A DNA stretch of 5,041 nucleotides. It comes from CAZOKN01 sp964580525 (GTDB lineage: Bacteria > Pseudomonadota > Alphaproteobacteria > Rickettsiales > UBA6187). The stretch covers positions 1 to 5,041 of the forward strand of contig CAZOKN010000072.1 in assembly GCA_964580525.1 (NCBI GenBank), written 5' to 3'. Shown here piece after piece: positions 1 through 5,041 of the stretch. The first letter of the stretch is position 1. Every line of letters begins with the position of its first letter. The position numbers and the translations under genes were made by a program. The notes under the pieces were generated by a model. That model searched no databases, was not told where the DNA came from, and was given only the letters and a program-made list of their open reading frames with translations.

Positions 1-1173
1 AGGCTTTCAGTCCTAGCTAATGCTATTTTAGTTGCAAAGAATGATGATATTTTTTCCGATTACTATGGCAGCTCCAAACATTTGAACCTGAAAGGCAGAA
101 AAAAAGCTGTGTTCCTGTCAGAAAAATTTCCTGAAGGATTCATATATATTGGTGATAGCGCCGCAGACCTACATGTATGGAAACAAGCTAAACAAGGCGT
201 GACAGTTGGCGCTTGCGGCAATGTTGCCAAGCGAGCAAAAAAAATAACCGAAATAATCAAAATTTTTCCAAAAGACAGTTGCAAGGATTCCTTAAATTCA
301 TGGGTAAAAGAACTCAGGCTTTATCAATGTGTAAAGAACCTGCTGATATTTGTGCCGCTTGCGTTAGTTCACCAACTGGGGGATGTGCATAGCCTGCTTA
401 AAGTTACAGCAGGTTTTGTATTATTATCTATCCTTGCCTGCTCCACCTATATACTTAATGATTTAATGGATTTAAATGAAGACCGTGCACATTGGTCAAA
501 ATCGGCACGGCCAATTGCTTCTGGTAAAATATGGATTGTAGATGCAATTGCTATATTTTTTCTGCTTTCTACAGCATCAATCTTTCTTAGCTTCTGTTTA
601 AATATATATTTTGGTATTGGTATTCTTGTTTATTTCATTACCACGCTTTCATATAGTTTTGTTCTAAAAAGGCTTGCGCTAGTAGATGTAACAACGCTTG
701 CTGGCCTGTTTACCATACGAATTATACTTGGCACCCTAATTATTGATGTTGATAATTCAGTATGGCTGCTATCATTCTCATTTTTCTTCTTTCTTTCACT
801 GGCAGTGGCAAAACGTGTAACCGAATTGCAAAGAAGCATTGATAAGGCACAAAACCATGTTTTTGGGCGTGGCTACACACATCAAGACCTAATGTTCTTA
901 AATGGTATAGGCATCTCTGCTGCAATGGGCGCCGTTATACTTATGTTGCTATATTTAATAGACCAGCAATATATCGGCAAAGGCTATATATTCCCAAAAT
1001 TACTATGGGGAATACCTGTTTGCGTATTCTTATGCGCCGCAAAAATATGGATGGAAGCCTTGCGCGGCAAAATGCGAGACGACCCAATTATTTTCGCATT
1101 TACTAATAAATTCTGCCTATGCGTAATTGCACTTGCCGCAGCGATATTTCTACTGGCAGGGGTTGGAATATGA
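1..1173 (+). CDS. HAD-domain/UbiA-family prenyltransferase fusion, 5'-truncated by the window (polyprenyl-phosphate phosphoribosyltransferase-like)
   Basis: The reading frame is open from base 1 to the TGA at 1171-1173 (390 residues), so the true start lies upstream; the TTG at 82 is not a credible start because homology continues before it. Residues 1 to about 80 are the end of a HAD-superfamily phosphatase-like domain: a conserved Lys region (NLKGRKK, about 28-34), then motif IV, GDSAADLHVW, with acidic residues D52 and D56. Residues from about 100 on are a polytopic UbiA prenyltransferase with many hydrophobic helices. Its first Asp-rich motif is N153-D154-xx-D157-xxx-D161-xx-H164-xx-K167-xx-RPIASG, and a second conserved region lies around VDVTTLAG to R240, followed by AKRVTEL. 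These match the Rv3806c-type family, which transfers phosphoribose from PRPP to polyprenyl phosphate at the inner membrane. The HAD part may dephosphorylate the product; this is inference. Family assignment is firm, exact substrate is not. Confidence 0.88.
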   Translation, partial: RLSVLANAILVAKNDDIFSDYYGSSKHLNLKGRKKAVFLSEKFPEGFIYIGDSAADLHVWKQAKQGVTVGACGNVAKRAKKITEIIKIFPKDSCKDSLNSWVKELRLYQCVKNLLIFVPLALVHQLGDVHSLLKVTAGFVLLSILACSTYILNDLMDLNEDRAHWSKSARPIASGKIWIVDAIAIFFLLSTASIFLSFCLNIYFGIGILVYFITTLSYSFVLKRLALVDVTTLAGLFTIRIILGTLIIDVDNSVWLLSFSFFFFLSLAVAKRVTELQRSIDKAQNHVFGRGYTHQDLMFLNGIGISAAMGAVILMLLYLIDQQYIGKGYIFPKLLWGIPVCVFLCAAKIWMEALRGKMRDDPIIFAFTNKFCLCVIALAAAIFLLAGVGI

Positions 1174-1189
1174 AAAATTCTGCCTAAAC

Positions 1190-1310
1190 GCCTCTCCCTC
1201 TGGGAGAGGCAGGTTTTCTCCAATTTTTCCTTCAAAAATTGGTAAGAAAACCGGTGAGGGTATCTTTATGTATCAACGCAAATTAAAGCACCCTCTCCTA
1301 AAGGGAGAGA
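1190..1310. repeat. Intergenic palindromic repeat element (REP/MITE-like)
   Basis: Three hairpins lie in a row. The first has perfect 9-bp arms at 1190-1198 and 1202-1210 around a TCT loop. The second is long: 1212-1219 pairs with 1245-1252, and 1220-1228 pairs with 1234-1242, with only a 2-base bulge (TA, 1243-1244) and a 5-base loop. The third has arms 1293-1298 and 1304-1309. In addition GAGGGT at 1256-1261 is complementary to ACCCTC at 1290-1295. The outer hairpins resemble each other in inverted orientation (CTCTCCC...GGGAGAG type), so they look like terminal inverted repeats. CTCTCCC/GGGAGAG palindromes of this kind are common as dispersed intergenic repeats in many Gram-negative genomes. 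Whether this one is multicopy cannot be seen from a single window. It carries no credible gene. Confidence 0.7.
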
Positions 1311-1329
1311 GAATTAGACTACATTTTCT

Positions 1330-1357
1330 TGGACAGTTGTGCACGAAAGCGTAGATA
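1330..1357 (+). promoter_or_regulatory. Possible weak sigma70-type promoter for the DprE1-like gene
   Basis: TGGACA at 1330-1335 matches the -35 consensus at five of six positions. TAGATA at 1352-1357 is a poor -10 (three of six) at 16-bp spacing. It lies after the palindromic repeat and upstream of the start at 1401, where a promoter would be expected if the downstream genes form their own unit. No clear Shine-Dalgarno sequence is visible before 1401. The region is AT-rich, so chance matches are likely. Confidence 0.22.
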
Positions 1358-1400
1358 AGATGACAATCTATAGGACAATAAAAAAATAAACATAGCGCAT

Positions 1401-2675
1401 ATGAAAAATATTTGCAGTTGGGGAAGAGTTAGGAAAATTTACACCGCCTTTTCAAAGCCTCAAGCGATAGATGAAATAAACCTTAGCAAAGATAAGCCAA
1501 ATTTAGCCATTGGGCTGGCGCGTTCATATGGGGATAGCTGTCTACTTGAAAATGGCCAGTTAATAGAAACCACCCGCCTGCGTAAGCTTATATATTTTAA
1601 CAGAGAAAAAGGTATCCTAAAAGCAGAAGCTGGCATTAGCTTTACAGAACTTCTTGAAATAATTATCCCGGCTGGCTGGTTCTTGCCAGTTACACCAGGC
1701 ACACAATTTATAACGCTCGGCGGCGCAATTGCCAATGACGTGCATGGCAAAAACCATCATATTGCAGGAAGTTTTGGCAATTATGTAAATTCATTTGAAC
1801 TGCTGTGTTCAGATAATAAATCTATAATTTGCAGCCCAACTGAAAATACTGATTTATTTAATGCAAGCATAGGCGGGGTGGGGCTTACTGGCATTATCAA
1901 ATCCGCCGAAATTTCACTCATACCTATCCAGTCTAGTTATCTAGATACAGAGACAATTAAATTTAATAACATTGATGAATTTTTTACAATTGCATGGGTA
2001 GATTGCCTGGCAAACGGCAGCACTCTTGGGCGTGGGTTATTCAGCCGCGCTAAGTTTTGTGAGCATGGCAAATTAGAATATAATCGCCCAAAGAGCCTAT
2101 TTTCTATTCCATTTGAAATGCCCAGCTTTCTTCTTAATAAACTCAGTGTAAAACTATTCAACTATCTTTATTTCGGCAAACAGCAGCAGAAAATTATTAA
2201 GTCAATACAGAGTTATAGAAAATATTTCTATCCACTTGATAAAATACTAAACTGGAACAAGCTTTATGGAAAGAATGGGTTTTACCAGTACCAATGCGTT
2301 ATTCCAAATAACTCCAGAAAAACTGCTTTGGCAGAAATTTTAAATATCATCTCGCAGTCAGGACAAGGGTCATTCCTGGCAGTACTTAAAACCTTTGGCA
2401 ATATAAGCTCCCCTGGATTAATTTCCTTTCCTATGGAAGGCGTAACTTTGGCGCTTGATTTCCAAAACAAGCCTGGGGTGCTGGAGTTATTTGCAAAACT
2501 AGATGTAATTGTTGTCCGCTCTGGCGGCAGGCTATATCCAGCGAAGGACGGAAGAATTCCTGCAGATATTTTTAAATCTTTTTATCCATCTTGGCAAAAG
2601 CTTGAAGCTTTACGCGATCCTGCTATTAATTCTTTATTCTGGCAACATATTACTAAACATGAAAAACATAACTAA
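1401..2675 (+). CDS. DprE1-like FAD-dependent decaprenylphosphoryl-ribose 2'-oxidase
   Basis: A complete 424-residue protein, close to the usual DprE1 length. DprE1 oxidises the C2' hydroxyl of polyprenyl-phosphoryl-ribose to a keto intermediate, the first half of epimerisation to arabinose. The N-terminal SWGR (6-9) fits the family start and supports this ATG although no good ribosome site precedes it. The FAD-binding (FAD_binding_4) domain shows GLARSYGD (38-45), PVTPGT (96-101), GGAIANDVHGKNHH (107-120; H115 is equivalent to the histidine that carries flavin or lies at the active site in DprE1), GSFGN (123-127) and GLTGII. The C-terminal substrate domain keeps the PLD...WN..YG..GF.QYQ..IP pattern, SFLAVLK, and GGRLYPAKDGR with the catalytic-type Lys at K382. 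The position of mycobacterial Cys387 is Ala here (A351). It is followed by and overlaps the DprE2-like gene, which strongly supports the role. Substrate chain length and exact sugar remain inferred. Confidence 0.93.
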   Translation: MKNICSWGRVRKIYTAFSKPQAIDEINLSKDKPNLAIGLARSYGDSCLLENGQLIETTRLRKLIYFNREKGILKAEAGISFTELLEIIIPAGWFLPVTPGTQFITLGGAIANDVHGKNHHIAGSFGNYVNSFELLCSDNKSIICSPTENTDLFNASIGGVGLTGIIKSAEISLIPIQSSYLDTETIKFNNIDEFFTIAWVDCLANGSTLGRGLFSRAKFCEHGKLEYNRPKSLFSIPFEMPSFLLNKLSVKLFNYLYFGKQQQKIIKSIQSYRKYFYPLDKILNWNKLYGKNGFYQYQCVIPNNSRKTALAEILNIISQSGQGSFLAVLKTFGNISSPGLISFPMEGVTLALDFQNKPGVLELFAKLDVIVVRSGGRLYPAKDGRIPADIFKSFYPSWQKLEALRDPAINSLFWQHITKHEKHN

Positions 2676-3408
2676 CATTTTGATTATCGGCGCATCTTCC
2701 GCAATTGCGTATGAAGTAGCCAGAATTTGTGCATTAAACAATTGCTCAATAACTTTACTTGCCCGCAATGTAGATAAATTAAAGGCAATGGAGGCCGACC
2801 TGATTGCCCGTGGCGCTGGCAGTGTTCACTTGCACACTGGCGACCTTAGCGATAATGCAAATATCGAAAATCTATTTTCAATAGCTACAAAAACCACACC
2901 AGCGTTTGATGTTATTTTTATTGCCTATGGCATTTTGGGAAACCAGCTAGATTCTCAAAATAGCCGCGAAAAACTTGAAACAGTCTTAAATACGAATTTT
3001 ATATCCACAGCAATATGGTGCGAACAGGCTGCAAGTTATTTAGAAAAAAACAAAAAAGGGTGCCTTGCTGTTATTGGCTCAGTTGCTGGCGATAGGGGCC
3101 GAAAATCTAATTACATTTATGGAGCAGCAAAAGGCGCTTTGGATATATACCTTGCTGGAATGAGGCACAGGTTTGCGAACTCTGATATCAACATCCTCAC
3201 AATAAAACCTGGCTTTGTAGATACACCAATGACAGATTCATTCAATAAAACCGGCCCATTATGGGCCAGTCCTACAAAAGTGGCCGGGGATATTATAATT
3301 GCCATTGAAGAGAATAAATCCGTATTATACACACCCTGGTTTTGGCGCTACATAATGCTTATTATCAAGTATTTGCCAAACGCTATCTTTAAACGGTCGA
3401 ATTTATAA
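2659..3408 (+). CDS. DprE2-like short-chain dehydrogenase/reductase (polyprenylphosphoryl-2-keto-pentose reductase)
   Basis: A 249-residue classical SDR. DprE2 reduces the keto product of DprE1 with NAD(P)H to give polyprenyl-phosphoryl-arabinose. The ATG at 2659 is chosen because it gives the normal N-terminus: beta1 followed directly by the glycine-rich cofactor loop GASSAIA (11-17). Upstream in-frame codons would add 50 unrelated residues encoded inside the preceding gene. The catalytic set is present: Asn in VLNTNF, S141 in IGSVAG, and Y154-G-A-A-K158 with the correct 13-residue Ser-Tyr spacing. The usual NAG after beta4 is replaced by AYG. The stretch around RGRKSNYIYGAAKG, the PGFVDTPMT segment and GPLWASP are typical of the DprE2 branch. 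The C-terminal residues are hydrophobic and may lie against the membrane. The start overlaps the DprE1-like gene by 17 bases, and the stop shares one base with the next ATG, so translational coupling is likely. Confidence 0.9.
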   Translation: MKNITNILIIGASSAIAYEVARICALNNCSITLLARNVDKLKAMEADLIARGAGSVHLHTGDLSDNANIENLFSIATKTTPAFDVIFIAYGILGNQLDSQNSREKLETVLNTNFISTAIWCEQAASYLEKNKKGCLAVIGSVAGDRGRKSNYIYGAAKGALDIYLAGMRHRFANSDINILTIKPGFVDTPMTDSFNKTGPLWASPTKVAGDIIIAIEENKSVLYTPWFWRYIMLIIKYLPNAIFKRSNL

Positions 3409-4305
3409 TGCCAGCACTCCCTAAAAACGCAAAAATAGTTTTGCCTGGTGGAGCTGGCCTTGTAGGCCAGAACCTGGTGGTTTTGCTTAAACAACAAGGC
3501 TATACAAACCTTGTGGTAATAGATAAAAACCAGAATAACTCCCACATATTACAAAACCTCCATCCAGATGTGAAAGTTATAGTTACAGATATTGCCAAGC
3601 CAGGGGCTTGGCGGCTTATTTGAAGGCGAATTTACAGATAATAACATCACTTCAACAGAATTGCTTTTATCCTCCATAAACCGTGATAATCCGGCGTATT
3701 TAGTTCATATCAGCTCATCAGTTGTTAATTCCCAGGCGGTTGATTTCTACACAGAATCTAAAAAAGCACAGGAAAAATTAGTATTGGCTTCTGGGCTGCT
3801 ATGCACAATATTGCGGCCCACACTTATGTTTGGTTGGTTCGATAGGAAGCATCTTGGCTGGCTTGGCCGCTTCATGGAAAAATGCCCTATTTTTCCAATT
3901 CCTGGAAATGGGAAATATATCCGCCAGCCTCTATATGTGCGTGATTTTTGCCAAATTATAATATCCTGTATTGAAACAAAACAACATAATAAAACCTATA
4001 ATATTTCAGGACTGGAAAAAGTTGAATATATTGAAATTATAAGGATGATTAAGGCGGCGATACGCTCAAAAACCACCATTATAAAATTACCATACTGGCT
4101 ATTTTACCTGTTACTGAGAATATACGCAGTAATTTGCAAAAATCCGCCCTTTACAGTGAAACAATTACAGGCCCTTGTTGTAAAAGAAGAATTTGAGATT
4201 ATCAACTGGCCTGATATTTTTGGCGTTGTGCCTACAAACACCACAAAAGCGATAAATGAAACTTTCAACGACGAATTATATTCTAAAATTATTCTGGATT
4301 TCTAA
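3408..4305 (+). pseudogene. Frameshifted NAD-dependent epimerase/dehydratase-family gene with an apparent internal deletion
   Basis: The 5' part (3408-3623, ATG overlapping the previous stop as TAATG) encodes a Rossmann start: beta1, GGAGLVGQN (14-22) with Pro in place of the usual Thr before it, and beta2 ending in D39, which suggests NAD use. It runs to AKPGAW (63-68), then reads R-L-I-stop. The remainder is in a different frame from about 3610 to 4305: GGLFEGEF, NNITSTE, HISSSVV, the YxxxK pair (Tyr 3748-3750, Lys 3760-3762), RPTLMFGWF, and a normal-looking C-terminus. From memory of the extended-SDR family, about 17 residues holding the GADxVVxLxAQI strand should lie between W68 and GGLF. 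They are absent, so this is a deletion plus frameshift, not just a one-base slip. The residual frames look otherwise undecayed, so the lesion is probably recent or an assembly artefact. The enzyme's substrate is unknown; its placement suggests a role in the same glycolipid pathway. Confidence 0.85.
3594..3612. repeat. Perfect inverted repeat at the break in the epimerase gene
   Basis: GCCAAGCC (3594-3601) and GGCTTGGC (3605-3612) are exact reverse complements around an AGG loop. The left arm encodes the AKP residues of the intact 5' frame. The right arm ends exactly where the reading frame changes. The hairpin is seen directly; a role in causing the deletion is inference. Confidence 0.75.
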
Positions 4306-5041
4306 GTGAAAAATATAAGCTATAACATAGGTATAATTGGCGCTGGCGCTATGGGGCTAGCAAGTGCGTACCATGCTTTGAAGGCTGGGCATAAAGTTAC
4401 TGTATATGAGGCAGATAGCACCCCAGGCGGGATGGCTGCCCATTTTGATTTTGATGGCATTAGCCTCGAGCGTTTCTACCATTTCATCTGCAAGGCCGAC
4501 CAACCTACATTCGATTTATTATCAGAACTTGGAATTACAGATAAGCTTAAATGGATCCCAACTTCAATGGGTTACTATATTGATGGCAAGCATTACAATT
4601 GGGGCGATCCAATCTCCTTGCTAACATTTCCCTTACTTGGGTTTGTTGATAAACTTCGCTACGGCCTAACAATGTTCCTAACTACCAAGAAAAAAACTTG
4701 GGATAGCCTTGAAAACGTAAATGCTGCAGATTGGATTATAAAATCCTGTGGTCAAAAGGTATATAACCTATTATGGGAAAAACTTTTCCATCTAAAATTC
4801 TTTGAATTTTCTAATAACATCTCCGCCGCTTGGATAGCAACACGAATAAAGCGTATTGGCACGTCCAGGCGCTCGCTTATGCAGGAAGAACTTGGCTATA
4901 TAGAAGGCGGCTCTGAAACACTTGTGCAGGTTTTATGCGCAAAAATTATAGAAATGGGCGGTGAAATTAAATTACATCAAAAAGTAGAAAAAGTGATTGT
5001 AAGCAATAATAATGTTAAGGGCATTGCTACTAATACCGGTG
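4306..5041 (+). CDS. FAD/NAD(P)-binding amine-oxidase-like oxidoreductase, 3'-truncated by the window
   Basis: The frame is open from the GTG at 4306 to the window end (245 codons seen). GTG is chosen because it follows the preceding TAA with no gap and places the dinucleotide-binding beta strand right at the N-terminus; the next Met (4351) falls inside that motif. The Rossmann fingerprint is GIIGAGAMG (9-17; G12, G14, G17) followed by E35 at the end of beta2, the usual ribose-binding acid for FAD, and then TPGGMAA (39-45), as in the NAD(P)-binding_8/amine oxidase and protoporphyrinogen-oxidase-like superfamily. The later FDFDG...RFYHFI segment resembles oxidoreductases found in envelope polysaccharide clusters. 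UDP-galactopyranose mutase shares the fold but its characteristic motifs are not evident. The reaction is unknown. Operon position next to the DprE1/DprE2-like pair suggests a modifying step on the same lipid-linked sugar or its glycan. Confidence 0.85.
   Translation, partial: MKNISYNIGIIGAGAMGLASAYHALKAGHKVTVYEADSTPGGMAAHFDFDGISLERFYHFICKADQPTFDLLSELGITDKLKWIPTSMGYYIDGKHYNWGDPISLLTFPLLGFVDKLRYGLTMFLTTKKKTWDSLENVNAADWIIKSCGQKVYNLLWEKLFHLKFFEFSNNISAAWIATRIKRIGTSRRSLMQEELGYIEGGSETLVQVLCAKIIEMGGEIKLHQKVEKVIVSNNNVKGIATNTG

Noticed and set aside
1190..1230. Rho-independent terminator after the UbiA gene
   Set aside because: The GC-rich hairpin is followed by AGGTTTTCTCC, not a clean T-run; it fits a repeat element better.
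1127..1354. 75-residue + strand reading frame across the intergenic region
   Set aside because: It starts inside the UbiA gene and reads through the palindromic repeat; there is no recognisable protein content.
1460..1750. 96-residue minus-strand reading frame
   Set aside because: It is antisense to the well-supported FAD domain of the DprE1-like gene, with no start signal or family features.
2509..2658. In-frame 50-residue upstream extension of the DprE2-like gene
   Set aside because: It lies wholly inside the DprE1-like gene and does not match the SDR N-terminus; the ATG at 2659 places the cofactor loop correctly.
3253..3267. Inverted repeat GGCCCA-TTA-TGGGCC in the DprE2-like gene
   Set aside because: It encodes the conserved GPLWA segment and is explained by coding constraint.
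3592..3594. TTG as a true start for the downstream epimerase fragment
   Set aside because: There is no ribosome-binding site, and the fragment begins mid-domain without the Rossmann loop; it is the continuation of the upstream gene after a deletion.
3594..3623. Programmed ribosomal frameshift at the epimerase break
   Set aside because: No slippery heptamer is visible, and a simple shift would not restore the missing core strand.
4406..4624. 72-residue + strand reading frame
   Set aside because: It is out of frame inside the FAD oxidoreductase, which has a clear family fingerprint.

Overview
The window is an AT-rich bacterial segment with every gene on the + strand. It reads as part of a cell-envelope gene cluster that makes a polyprenyl-phosphate-linked pentose, most likely a polyprenyl-phosphoryl-D-arabinose-type donor. 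The proteins look most like the versions found in Alphaproteobacteria, not the actinobacterial ones. The intergenic palindromic repeat is also of a type common in Gram-negative genomes. A low-GC alphaproteobacterium is my best guess, but there is no rRNA or other marker here to confirm it.

Layout. (1) Bases 1-1173 hold the 3' part of a two-domain protein: the tail of a HAD-type phosphatase-like domain followed by a complete UbiA-type membrane prenyltransferase, related to decaprenyl-phosphate phosphoribosyltransferase. (2) Bases 1174-1400 are intergenic, mostly filled by a palindromic repeat element (about 1190-1310) with a possible weak promoter downstream. (3) Bases 1401-2675 encode a complete DprE1-like FAD oxidoreductase. 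(4) Bases 2659-3408 encode a complete DprE2-like short-chain reductase that overlaps the previous gene by 17 bases. (5) Bases 3408-4305 hold an NAD-dependent epimerase/dehydratase-family gene that is broken. Its N-terminal Rossmann part is in one frame and the rest is in another, and about 17 residues appear to be missing at the join. A perfect 8-bp inverted repeat sits exactly at the break. (6) From 4306 to the window end runs the 5' part of an FAD/NAD(P)-binding amine-oxidase-like oxidoreductase, starting with GTG immediately after the preceding stop.

How they fit together. In mycobacteria the same steps are run by separate proteins: a UbiA-family enzyme joins PRPP to polyprenyl phosphate, a phosphatase removes the 5'-phosphate, DprE1 oxidises C2' of the ribose, and DprE2 reduces it to give the arabinose epimer. 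Here the transferase is fused to a HAD domain that could supply the phosphatase step, and DprE1 and DprE2 homologues follow in order. Genes 1401 to the window end are tightly packed (overlap, 1-base overlap, zero gap) and are probably one transcription unit. The last two genes are of unassigned function. The final glycan acceptor cannot be seen here.
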